DNA from: Gemmatimonadales bacterium
GTDB lineage: Bacteria; Gemmatimonadota; Gemmatimonadetes; Palauibacterales; Palauibacteraceae
Assembly (NCBI GenBank): GCA_030636765.1
Contig: DAOVWI010000099.1
Coordinates: 1-7,778, forward strand
Length of the DNA stretch: 7,778 bases
Reading direction: 5' to 3'
How positions within the stretch are numbered: position 1 is the stretch's first letter; each line of letters starts with the position of its first letter. The notes beneath the pieces are model-generated. The model did no database searches. It saw only the letters and a program-made list of their open reading frames with translations, and was not told the DNA's origin. Shown in pieces: positions 1-6,348 of this stretch. Both the position numbers and the translations under genes were made by a program.

Positions 1-1192
1 CCTCCCCCGAATCCCATACGGTTGCCCAGATCAACACCTCGCCGGCCGGGCCGCGCAGCAGGCGGTACCGGTCACCGTCCCAACCGTCGGCGGCCGACCA
101 GGCCGCGTCCCGATCTCCGAGATGCTCTTCCAGGAACACGCGTGTCTCGAGCTCGCCCAGCGCGTCGGCGTGCACGTCGCTCCAGCCGGGCGGCACTTCC
201 TCGGAGAACACGACTTCGGCCGGCTCATCCCGCTCTCCCACAAACCGGTCCGCATGAATCACCTGCTCGCTGGACTCCGGAAGGTGGTCTCCAAACGGAA
301 GCGGCCTGTCGGGGTCCTCCGCCCAGACACGCTGGAGGAACACCAGGCCGCCCATGTACGGGAACACGAGCGACTCCCGGATGATCCGCGGAGCGTCGCG
401 GAGCACAGGCGTGCCCGCCAGCACGGCAGGGTCGAGGCCGCCGAGGATGGCGCCGAGATCCGGCATCGCCGCCAGATCGACGGATCCGCCCGTCTGACGC
501 GAGAGGAGCCACTCCATCATGACGTACGTGGCGTGCCCCTCGAGCGCCGCCTGCGCCGCGGCGGCGCGGTCGTTGTAGCCCTGCAGCGCTCGGGTGAGCG
601 AGTCGAGGTCGATCCGCTGGTCCTGAAGGGCGTGAACCATCTCGTGGACCAGGACAGGCTCGAGCTGCTCGGCCGCTACGCCCTCCACCACGAACAGGGT
701 GTCGGAGCGCGGATCGTAGTAGCCCACCACCTGCTCCAGCAGGAGCGACCGTAGAAGCTCGACGAGCCGGACCGTGTCGGGCAGCAGCCCCAACCGGACG
801 TAGACGGCGGCCACCGCCTGCGCCTTCTCAGCCGGCATCTGCTCGGCAAAGGCCCGCGACAGGAAGCGCTCGAGCTCCTCTCGCGAGCTGGAGGCGAGCA
901 ACAGCGGGCGCACGGCGCGAATACGGCTGCGCCGCTCCACATCGGGGAGCAGCTCGCCGGCCAGGCGGGCCAAGGCCGTGTCGGCAGAGCGAGGCGACAG
1001 ATCGCCGGCCGCCCCGGCCGCGTTCCTATCCGGGCCGGAGCAGGCCGCGCACGCAAGCGGGATCAGCAACGCCGCCAGGAGCGCGAGACGACCGGCGCCA
1101 TGACCGCCGGCACGGCCGGCATCCTCGAGCGCGGCTGGCGGAGCGTAGACACGAAGCCCGTCGCGACTACCACGCTGGAGCCGAGTCGCCAT
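1..1192 (-). other. Putative signal/lipoprotein-led HExxH zinc metallopeptidase module (possible separate gene in the folK frame)
   Basis: Residues of the long frame are numbered from base 1630. A run of Leu and Ala (182-193, preceded by R181) leads to LACAACSG (192-199), resembling a signal peptide ending at a lipobox cysteine, though neither C194 nor C197 has a textbook -3 residue. After a helical region comes GYYDP (303-307), TLFVVEG (311-317) and VLVHEMVHALQDQ (326-338). HEMVH is the HExxH zinc site: H329 and H333 as ligands, E330 as catalytic base. E364 in ALEGHAT, 31 residues downstream of H333, is a candidate third ligand, as in gluzincin-type enzymes. GWDGDRY lies at 516-522; the C-terminus is cut by the window. 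Similar exported proteins with GYYD plus HExxHALQDQ are, from memory, usually annotated hypothetical. If made separately, the only in-frame ATG between the FolK core and the hydrophobic stretch is at 1192, which would give an unusually long n-region of about 35 residues. Substrate unknown. Confidence 0.72.
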
Positions 1193-1630
1193 CTCGCCGA
1201 TGTTAAGGCCGGTCTCAGGGTGGACCCAATCGCCGGCGACCTCGGCCAGTGGCCACAGGACGAACGACCGCTCGGACATTCGTGGGTGAGGGATGTGAAG
1301 GCTCGGGCCGGCGATCACCCGGTCCCCGTAAAGAAGCAGATCCAGATCGAGCTCGCGCGCCCCGTAGCGCGTCCCTCCCGTTCGCCTGCCCGCCTCACGT
1401 TCGATCCTCTGCAACGCGGAAAGCAGCTCGCCCGGCCCGAGCGCCGTCGCTCCGACGCAGCAGGCGTTCAGAAACTCCGGCTGCTCCGCGACGTACATCG
1501 GGGCGGATTCGTACACGGAGGAACAGCTCGGGCGCACGAGCATCCGCCCGAGGTCGCGCACGGCGAACTTCAGATGGCCGAGGCGATCACCGACGTTCGA
1601 GCCGAGGCCGAGCGCCACACGCTCCGTCAT
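1..1630 (-). CDS. folK: FolK (HPPK) domain continuous in frame with an exported HExxH metallopeptidase-like domain; 3' end outside window
   Basis: The N-terminal part is 2-amino-4-hydroxy-6-hydroxymethyldihydropteridine diphosphokinase, the cytosolic enzyme that transfers pyrophosphate from ATP to 6-hydroxymethyl-dihydropterin before dihydropteroate synthase in folate synthesis. Visible signatures: GLGSN at residues 8-12, VYESAP at 39-44, QPEFLN at 50-55, the family signature RYGARELDLDLL at 88-99 with D95 and D97 matching the magnesium-binding aspartates of E. coli HPPK, and IPHPRM at 113-118. The HPPK fold should end near residue 150. No stop follows: the frame runs through a hydrophobic stretch (182-193) into a second module with HEMVH at 329-333, and is still open at base 1 (at least 543 residues; free-standing FolK is about 160). 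The ATG at 1630 places the start 7 residues before GLGSN, as usual for the family; no good Shine-Dalgarno is seen, and in-frame GTG 1639 and ATG 1654 are alternatives. FolK identity is near certain; whether this is one polypeptide is not. Confidence 0.9.
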   Translation of the reverse strand, partial: MTERVALGLGSNVGDRLGHLKFAVRDLGRMLVRPSCSSVYESAPMYVAEQPEFLNACCVGATALGPGELLSALQRIEREAGRRTGGTRYGARELDLDLLLYGDRVIAGPSLHIPHPRMSERSFVLWPLAEVAGDWVHPETGLNIGEMATRLQRGSRDGLRVYAPPAALEDAGRAGGHGAGRLALLAALLIPLACAACSGPDRNAAGAAGDLSPRSADTALARLAGELLPDVERRSRIRAVRPLLLASSSREELERFLSRAFAEQMPAEKAQAVAAVYVRLGLLPDTVRLVELLRSLLLEQVVGYYDPRSDTLFVVEGVAAEQLEPVLVHEMVHALQDQRIDLDSLTRALQGYNDRAAAAQAALEGHATYVMMEWLLSRQTGGSVDLAAMPDLGAILGGLDPAVLAGTPVLRDAPRIIRESLVFPYMGGLVFLQRVWAEDPDRPLPFGDHLPESSEQVIHADRFVGERDEPAEVVFSEEVPPGWSDVHADALGELETRVFLEEHLGDRDAAWSAADGWDGDRYRLLRGPAGEVLIWATVWDSGE

Positions 1631-1741
1631 CGGCGGCACAGCGGAAAAGCACATGACATAAGTGGAATAAGAGAGAATGGGAGCCTCCTTCGCCAGAGGG
1701 CATGGGCCATCGCGCCCACCGCGGGGCCGGCCGGATCGCCT

Positions 1742-1782
1742 CCGAGGCCGGTGGCCCGTGGCCTAGGGCGCTGTGGCCTCGG
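1742..1782. repeat. 8-bp perfect inverted repeat, possible stem-loop or operator
   Basis: CCGAGGCC at 1742-1749 is the exact reverse complement of GGCCTCGG at 1775-1782, with 25 bases between the arms. A smaller nested pair, GCCC at 1754-1757 with GGGC at 1766-1769, could form inside the loop. It lies about 90 bases upstream of the TTG start at 1872, so it could be a protein-binding site or a leader hairpin of the rightward operon. No T-run follows it, which argues against an intrinsic terminator. In DNA this GC-rich such a repeat could be chance. Confidence 0.35.
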
Positions 1783-1857
1783 GCCCGGAACTTTTGGTGC
1801 TACGCGTGTTACCTTCAGTACGTGTCGTTTCAACGGCCAGGAGCCACCGCCGAAAGC

Positions 1858-1863
1858 GAGGAA
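1858..1863 (+). promoter_or_regulatory. Ribosome binding site deciding the TTG start at 1872
   Basis: GAGGAA at 1858-1863 is followed by an 8-base spacer and TTG at 1872. It is the best Shine-Dalgarno match in this intergenic region, and the protein starting there begins MKK followed by a hydrophobic stretch, as expected for a signal or signal-anchor. This favours TTG 1872 over the upstream in-frame ATG at 1773. Confidence 0.7.
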
Positions 1864-1871
1864 GCCCGACC

Positions 1872-2489
1872 TTGAAGAAGCCCCTCGCTGCGCTCGGGCT
1901 GGTCCTGCTCGGCGGCGTCCTGGCTCTGCTGGGGCAGCATCTTCTCTTCTCCGGCTCGGAAAGAGAAGACGAAAGGCTCCTCGCGGAACTGGAAAGGCGT
2001 CAGGACCTACAGGTTCAGCAGCTCCGCCGTGCAGAGGAGCGCTTCAAGGCGGACATGCAGCTCGCGCTAGTCGGGTTCCTTCGCCTCCTGGAGTTCCGTC
2101 GCTTCGCCGAACTCGGGCAGGACCTCTCGCTGGTTGTAGTTGCCTCACCCGGCGCCGCCCAACAGGATGCCCTTGCGGAGGCCGCGGCGGCGGGTGGAGG
2201 GGTCAAGCTACCCCGCGTCGTTCTCGACAACGCGGCGAGGCGGGAATGGTCCGATCTCGGGCAGCGGCTGGCAGGCCTGAAGGACGGCGTGGACCCGCGG
2301 GTCTTCGAGGCCTTCCAGACGATCCGCGAGTTCGCCGCGAGCCATCCGTGGCCAGCCCGGGGAGACCTGGGGACGATCGCGCAATCCAATTGGGCCCGGT
2401 CGGTGACCATCGACCGCTGGCTGGCCCTCAACAAGAATCTGTCGTCCAGAGTGGTTGCGGTCGTGTCGCAGTTTAACGCCCAGCCATGA
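1872..2489 (+). CDS. Small membrane-anchored coiled-coil protein of unknown function
   Basis: This encodes 205 residues when started at TTG 1872, supported by the Shine-Dalgarno at 1858-1863. I do not recognise the family. Residues 2-3 are Lys-Lys, followed by a hydrophobic segment at about 5-21 rich in Leu, Ala and Gly, which reads as an uncleaved signal-anchor or a signal peptide without a clear cleavage site. Residues 30-61 are strongly charged (Glu, Arg, Gln, Leu in a heptad-like pattern), suggesting a coiled coil just outside the membrane. The remainder is mixed alpha/beta with an Ala/Gly-rich linker (near AEAAAAGGG) and no cysteines, zinc sites or catalytic motif that I can see. It is the first gene of the rightward unit, 31 bases ahead of the FG-GAP protein gene, so a supporting role in that envelope system is likely by position only. 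An in-frame extension to ATG 1773 exists but adds a low-complexity basic stretch and would bury the hydrophobic segment. Confidence 0.75.
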   Translation: MKKPLAALGLVLLGGVLALLGQHLLFSGSEREDERLLAELERRQDLQVQQLRRAEERFKADMQLALVGFLRLLEFRRFAELGQDLSLVVVASPGAAQQDALAEAAAAGGGVKLPRVVLDNAARREWSDLGQRLAGLKDGVDPRVFEAFQTIREFAASHPWPARGDLGTIAQSNWARSVTIDRWLALNKNLSSRVVAVVSQFNAQP

Positions 2490-2507
2490 CCTCCGAGCAT
2501 CCGGCGT

Positions 2508-2511
2508 GAGG
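2508..2511 (+). promoter_or_regulatory. Ribosome binding site for the FG-GAP/UnbV gene
   Basis: GAGG at 2508-2511 lies 9 bases before ATG 2521. It supports 2521 as the start rather than in-frame GTG 2506 or TTG 2455, neither of which has a purine-rich leader. Confidence 0.55.
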
Positions 2512-2520
2512 CACCCCGGA

Positions 2521-5500
2521 ATGGCGGAGTCCCTCTTCGCTATTGGCCTCTTCACCCTCGGGAGCGCCGCGTGCGGCCTCGACGCGCTCCCCACCCAACC
2601 GACGGAGTGGCACGAAGGCCCCGGGTACCGCTGGCGCGAGCTCGCTGTGCCCGAGAGCGGCGGCCCCGGATTCCGGCCGCTCTCAGCTTCACAAACCGGG
2701 ATCTCGTTCGCCAACGCCCTCACGGAGGAGGCGCTCATCGAGAGCGAGGCCCGCAGCAACGGGTCCGGCGTGGCGATCGGAGACGTGGACGGCGACGGGC
2801 TCGCCGACATCTACTTCTCCCGCCTCGAGGGTCCGAATGCGCTGTACCGAAACCAGGGGGACTGGCGATTCGAAGAAATCGCAGAAGAGGCAGGCGTCGC
2901 CGCGGCGGACCGCTTCTCCACCGGGGCCGCGCTGGCGGATGTGGACGGCGACGGCGACCTCGACCTGCTCGTGACCGCTCTGGGCGGACCGAACGGGCTT
3001 TTCCTCAACGACGGGACGGGGAACTATCGCGACGCCACGGAGGAGGCCGGTCTCTCCTCCGATCGCGGAAGCATGACCGTCGCGCTGGCCGACGTGGACG
3101 GTGACGGCGACCTCGATCTCTACGTCACCAACTACAAGCGAGCGTCTGTGCTCGACCTCTTCCCGCCCGAGGATCGGACGTTCGAGAAGACCATCCTGAG
3201 GACGGGCGACGCAATCACCATCGCTCCGGAGTTCCGGGAGCACTACGAGCTGTTATGGCGCGGCAACCAGCTCAAGCGATACCGGATCGGCGAGCCCGAT
3301 CGCTTCTACCTGAACGACGGGTCGGGAAGGTTCGAGGAGGTCTCGTTTACCTCGGGGCGATTCCTGGATTTGCAGGGTGTCCCGCTTGCGGAAGTCCCGA
3401 GGGAGTGGGGGCTGGCGGCGCGTTTCCAGGACCTGGATGAAGATGGCGATCCGGACCTCTACGTGTGCAACGACCTGCAGAGTCCGGATCACATCTGGCT
3501 CAACGACGGGTCCGGCGTCTTCCGCGCCATCCCCTCCCTGGCCATCCGCTCCACCAGCGCCACCAGCATGGCGGTCGCCTTCTCGGATGTCGACCTGGAC
3601 GGCGATGTGGACATCTTCACGGTCGACATGCTCAGTCGGGGTACCGGCCGACGCAAGGCGCAGGTGCCGGTCTTGGACGCCGAACCGACGCTCCCCGGCG
3701 ATATCGAGATGAGACCGCAGGTGCCGCGCAACGTGCTGCTGCTGAACCGCGGAGACGGGACGTACGCCGAGGCGTCGTACTATGCGGGCGTCGCAGCGTC
3801 GGATTGGTCCTGGTCGACGGTCTTCATGGACGTAGACCTCGACGGTGACGAGGACCTCCTAATCACCAATGGACACGTGCGGGATCTCATGGACGCGGAC
3901 ACGCAGATTCGGGTGCAGCGAGCCTTCATGGAGGAAGGGCGCCAGAAGCTCCTCTTCTACAAGGAGCTGCGCACCAGGAACGTCGCGTTTCGAAACGACG
4001 GGGAGCTGCAGTTCAGCGAGGTAAGCGAGGAGTGGGGGTTCGGTACGGAAGAGGACATCTCCCACGGCATCGCCATGGGCGACATCGACGGCGACGGGGA
4101 CCTGGATGTCATCATAAACCGGCTTGGCGACCCCGCGCTCGTGTTGCGCAACGAATCGGTAGCTTCTCGGATCACGATCCGGCTCGAGGGAGAGCCACCC
4201 AACACGCAGGGTATCGGAGCCACGATCCGTGTCCTCGGCGGGCCCGTCCCCGAACAGCGCAAGGAGGTTTCCCTCGGAGGCACCTATCTCTCGAGCTCCG
4301 ATCCTCTCTATGCCTTCGCGGCCGGCCACGCCGAGGAGCTCACGATCGTGGTCGACTGGCGCAGTGGCGCGCGAAGCCGCATCGAGGGGGCCCGAGCGAA
4401 CCGGCTCTATGTGATCCGGGAATCGGCCGAGTCCAGCGGCGGCGGCGCGGGAGTCGCGACGCACGGCGACGAGTCCACGCCACAGGCGTCGCCGAGCGCT
4501 CGCTACCCGATCTTCCGGGAAGCCGCCGAGGAGCTCGACCACCTGCACATCGAGACGCCCTACGGCGACTTTGGGCGTCAGCCCTTGATTCCGCTACGCC
4601 TGAGCCAGCTCGGCCCCGGGGTCGCCTGGAGCGACGTGGACCGGGACGGCGACCCGGACCTGGTAATCGGCTCGGGCCGCGGTGGCGCCCTCACGCTCTT
4701 CCGAAACGATGGCGGACGTTTCAACCAGGTCGTTCTGCGCACGCCCGACGCTCCGCTCGACCAGACCACTGTTCTCGCACTGCCGCTCGCGAGCGGCGGC
4801 GGCTCCACCCTGCTGGTGGGTCAGATGAACTACGAAGCGCCGGATCCCCAGACGGCTCGCCGCGTGCCCTCCGTGGTGCGGATCGACCTCGACCCAGCAC
4901 GCCTGGGCGGCGGCGAAGCGGGGGCGGTGATCTCGACGGCGGTCGCCGGCGATTACAGCGGGACCGGCCCCCTGGCGTTGGCCGACTACGACGGGGACGG
5001 GGACCTCGATCTCTTCGTCGGGGGCCGGGTCCTGCCTGCCGGCTATCCTGCTCCCGCCACCTCGAGGCTCTTCCGGAACGTCGGCGACCGATTCGAGCGG
5101 GACTTGAGCAGCCCGAACGTGCTCTCCTCCCTGGGCCTCGCCTCGTCGGCCGTTTTCTCGGATGTGGATGGCGACGGAGATCCGGACCTGCTCGTCGCCA
5201 TCGACTGGGGGCCGATCACCCTGTTTCGCAACCATGCCGGCCGGTTCACCGACGAGACGGAAAGCTGGGGTCTCGCAGCGGCGACGAACCGCTGGAACGG
5301 CATCACGACGGGCGACGTGGACGGCGACGGACGGCTGGACATCATCGCGACCGCGTGGGGGAAGAACACCGGTCTACGGACGAGCTCCCGGCATCCGCTG
5401 CGGCTCTACTACGGCGATTTCGACTTGAACGGCACGGCGGACGTCATCCTGGCGGGCTACGACGATCTCCTGGGCGACTACGCACCCCTGGCTGGATTCG

Positions 5501-6348
5501 ATCGCCTCGGAAGGGCGCTGCCGTACGTGCGCGAACGGCTCGGCAGCTTCTCGAGTTACGCGGGAGCGACCGTCAGGGAGGCTCTCGGACCGCCGTTTTC
5601 CGAGGCGAAGTTCGTCGAGGCAAGTCGCCTCGATCACCTCCTCTTTCTGAACCGGGGCGATCACTTCGAAGCGGTGCCGTTGCCACCCGAGGCGCAGCTG
5701 GCGCCCGCCTTCTACGTCGGCGTGGCCGACTTCGACGGAGACGGCAACGAGGACGTGTTTCTGGCCCAGAACTTCTTCGCCACCGACCCGGAGACAGCCC
5801 GGTATGACGCCGGTCGCGGGCTGTTGCTCCGGGGAGACGGCACGGGCGCTTTGGAAGCCGTGCCGGGTGACAGGAGCGGGATTCGGGTGTACGGGGACCA
5901 GCGCGGGGCAGCGTTTGCCGATTACGACGGAGATGGCCGGATCGACCTCGTCGTTTCGCAAAACGGCGCCCCGGCGAAGCTCTTCCGGAACGAGGGGGCC
6001 GTCCCGGGGCTGCGGGTGCGCCTCGTCGGCACTGCGGGAAACCCGTACGCCATCGGGGCCGCCATGCGCGTCGTGTACGCCGACGGACGACGGGGACCCG
6101 TTCGCGAGGTGAAGGCGGGCTCGGGATACTGGTCGCAGGACGACCCGGTGCAGGTCCTGGGTCTGGCCGGCGAGGTGCGGGCGGTGTGGGTGCGCTGGCC
6201 GGGGGGCGCCGAGACGGAAGTTCCAGCGGAGCGGGGTGCCCGCGAGATCACGGTGCGCTGGCCCGCTGCGGCAGCGAGCGGGGACGCGGCCGGCCCCGGG
6301 GGGCAGATGCGCGCAGACGCCGCCGGGCGGGTCCGCGAGCACCGGTGA
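2521..6348 (+). CDS. Large exported FG-GAP repeat protein with two ASPIC/UnbV domains (CRTAC1 family)
   Basis: This encodes about 1275 residues from ATG 2521. Residues 1-18 form a short hydrophobic leader ending SAAC, so C18 may be a lipidated cysteine. The leader lacks positive charge; in-frame GTG 2506 would add an Arg and a His and is an alternative start. Two tandem modules follow. Module 1 carries calcium-type DxDxDG motifs beginning at residues 88, 140, 191, 304, 356, 437 and 521, then an ASPIC/UnbV domain at about 551-632 (GIGATIRVLGG and YLSSSDP visible). A short linker (about 633-690) leads to module 2, with motifs at 705, 822, 881, 932, 966, 1070 and 1134 and a second UnbV domain at about 1164-1245. 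FG-GAP repeats fold as blades of integrin-like beta-propellers, usually outside the cytoplasm, binding protein, glycan or matrix ligands. The protein has very few cysteines. It is probably a cell-surface binding or scaffold protein; no enzymatic motif is seen. It is co-directional with a small membrane protein and a cytochrome gene. Ligand unknown. Confidence 0.93.
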   Translation: MAESLFAIGLFTLGSAACGLDALPTQPTEWHEGPGYRWRELAVPESGGPGFRPLSASQTGISFANALTEEALIESEARSNGSGVAIGDVDGDGLADIYFSRLEGPNALYRNQGDWRFEEIAEEAGVAAADRFSTGAALADVDGDGDLDLLVTALGGPNGLFLNDGTGNYRDATEEAGLSSDRGSMTVALADVDGDGDLDLYVTNYKRASVLDLFPPEDRTFEKTILRTGDAITIAPEFREHYELLWRGNQLKRYRIGEPDRFYLNDGSGRFEEVSFTSGRFLDLQGVPLAEVPREWGLAARFQDLDEDGDPDLYVCNDLQSPDHIWLNDGSGVFRAIPSLAIRSTSATSMAVAFSDVDLDGDVDIFTVDMLSRGTGRRKAQVPVLDAEPTLPGDIEMRPQVPRNVLLLNRGDGTYAEASYYAGVAASDWSWSTVFMDVDLDGDEDLLITNGHVRDLMDADTQIRVQRAFMEEGRQKLLFYKELRTRNVAFRNDGELQFSEVSEEWGFGTEEDISHGIAMGDIDGDGDLDVIINRLGDPALVLRNESVASRITIRLEGEPPNTQGIGATIRVLGGPVPEQRKEVSLGGTYLSSSDPLYAFAAGHAEELTIVVDWRSGARSRIEGARANRLYVIRESAESSGGGAGVATHGDESTPQASPSARYPIFREAAEELDHLHIETPYGDFGRQPLIPLRLSQLGPGVAWSDVDRDGDPDLVIGSGRGGALTLFRNDGGRFNQVVLRTPDAPLDQTTVLALPLASGGGSTLLVGQMNYEAPDPQTARRVPSVVRIDLDPARLGGGEAGAVISTAVAGDYSGTGPLALADYDGDGDLDLFVGGRVLPAGYPAPATSRLFRNVGDRFERDLSSPNVLSSLGLASSAVFSDVDGDGDPDLLVAIDWGPITLFRNHAGRFTDETESWGLAAATNRWNGITTGDVDGDGRLDIIATAWGKNTGLRTSSRHPLRLYYGDFDLNGTADVILAGYDDLLGDYAPLAGFDRLGRALPYVRERLGSFSSYAGATVREALGPPFSEAKFVEASRLDHLLFLNRGDHFEAVPLPPEAQLAPAFYVGVADFDGDGNEDVFLAQNFFATDPETARYDAGRGLLLRGDGTGALEAVPGDRSGIRVYGDQRGAAFADYDGDGRIDLVVSQNGAPAKLFRNEGAVPGLRVRLVGTAGNPYAIGAAMRVVYADGRRGPVREVKAGSGYWSQDDPVQVLGLAGEVRAVWVRWPGGAETEVPAERGAREITVRWPAAAASGDAAGPGGQMRADAAGRVREHR
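2782..4107 (+). repeat. First FG-GAP propeller block, seven Asp-rich calcium motifs
   Basis: Seven DxDxDG-type motifs start at bases 2782, 2938, 3091, 3430, 3586, 3829 and 4081. Most are preceded by an aliphatic or small residue and followed by DLD, DLY or DVF-like strands, then an LFLNDG or LYRNQG-like turn. Spacing is about 50 residues between most pairs, with longer gaps (113, 81 and 84 residues) after the third, fifth and sixth motifs that probably hold loops or a blade lacking the motif. The count of seven fits one seven-bladed propeller. The similarity is at protein level; DNA identity between units is limited to the GAC-GGC-GAC core. Confidence 0.8.
4171..4416 (+). other. First ASPIC/UnbV domain
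   Basis: This segment encodes an ASPIC/UnbV-type domain directly after the seventh motif of block 1. It reads ITIRLEGEPPNTQGIGATIR, then VSLGGTYLSSSDP, then LTIVVDWRSG and RLYVI. The order (a beta-rich start, GIGA, SSDP, VDWRSG, a closing strand) is the usual layout of the domain at the end of CRTAC1-type FG-GAP regions. Its biochemical role is not established. Confidence 0.85.
4633..5946 (+). repeat. Second FG-GAP propeller block, seven Asp-rich calcium motifs
   Basis: Motifs start at bases 4633, 4984, 5161, 5314, 5416, 5728 and 5920. The fifth, DFDLNGTAD, has Asn in place of Asp at position 5 of the loop. The stretch between the fifth and sixth motifs (about 5445-5720) has no calcium motif. 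It is instead rich in aromatic and charged residues (DDLLGDYAPL, ALPYVRERLG, SSYAGATVRE) and looks like a helical insertion. Large VCBS-repeat proteins of Bacteroidota that I recall have a comparable segment at this point. The block is entered through HIETPYGDF and LSQLGPGVAWSDVD. Confidence 0.78.
6010..6255 (+). other. Second ASPIC/UnbV domain at the C-terminus of the FG-GAP protein
   Basis: LRVRLVGTAGNPYAIGAAMR, then VREVKAGSGYWSQDDP, then VRAVWVRWPGG and REITVRW reproduce the layout of the first UnbV domain (IGA, SQDDP in place of SSSDP, WVRWPGG in place of VDWRSG). It closes the second module. A short Ala/Gly-rich tail with Arg residues then runs to the stop and shows no sorting-domain signature. 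Confidence 0.85.
6345..6348 (+). promoter_or_regulatory. GTGA stop-start overlap coupling the FG-GAP and cytochrome genes
   Basis: The TGA stop of the FG-GAP gene (6346-6348) overlaps the GTG start of the cytochrome gene (6345-6347). There is no strong Shine-Dalgarno just upstream, so translation of the cytochrome probably depends on ribosomes finishing the FG-GAP protein. This is good evidence of a shared transcript. Confidence 0.75.

Larger units (their letters stand above)
1631..1871. promoter_or_regulatory. Divergent intergenic region between folK and the rightward operon
   Basis: Promoters for both directions should lie here because the flanking genes point away from each other. The folK-proximal part (about 1644-1680) is distinctly richer in A and T than its surroundings, which fits a promoter for the leftward gene. 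The remainder is very GC-rich apart from a TTTT run near 1790 and TTAC near 1810. I could not place convincing -35/-10 pairs on either strand, so no individual promoter is called. No riboswitch or small RNA is recognised. Confidence 0.5.

Noticed and set aside
122..754. 210-codon plus-strand frame
   Set aside because: Antisense to the HExxH module. Its product has no recognisable motif, whereas the minus strand reads VLVHEMVHALQDQ here.
1742..1790. Intrinsic terminator
   Set aside because: The hairpin arms are present but the loop is long and no T-tract follows directly. It lies between divergent genes, so neither gene would need a terminator there.
1627..1833. 68-codon minus-strand frame whose stop overlaps the folK ATG as ATGA
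   Set aside because: The overlap looks like translational coupling, but the product is a basic, Pro/Arg-rich low-complexity sequence with no ribosome binding site noticed, and it spans the likely promoter region.
1773..1871. N-terminal extension of the small membrane protein to ATG 1773
   Set aside because: It would add 33 residues of unstructured basic sequence before a clear MKK plus hydrophobic start, and the Shine-Dalgarno at 1858-1863 points to TTG 1872.
1100..2476. 458-codon open frame on the plus strand
   Set aside because: It runs antisense to folK and then out of frame through the small membrane protein gene. Its translation is Arg/Pro/Gly-rich low complexity, typical of GC-rich shadow frames, while the opposite strand carries unmistakable FolK motifs.
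4032..5807. 591-codon plus-strand frame
   Set aside because: Frame-shifted shadow of the FG-GAP gene; the translation is Arg/Pro/Gly-rich and repetitive because the GAC-GGC-GAC motifs recur in the true frame.
2782..5946. Tandem DNA repeats or a CRISPR-like array of GACGGCGAC units
   Set aside because: The short recurring units are the coding of calcium-binding DxDxDG motifs in an open reading frame, irregularly spaced and diverged at DNA level.
5374..6342. 322-codon minus-strand frame
   Set aside because: Antisense to the FG-GAP/UnbV coding frame, with no domain-like pattern of its own.
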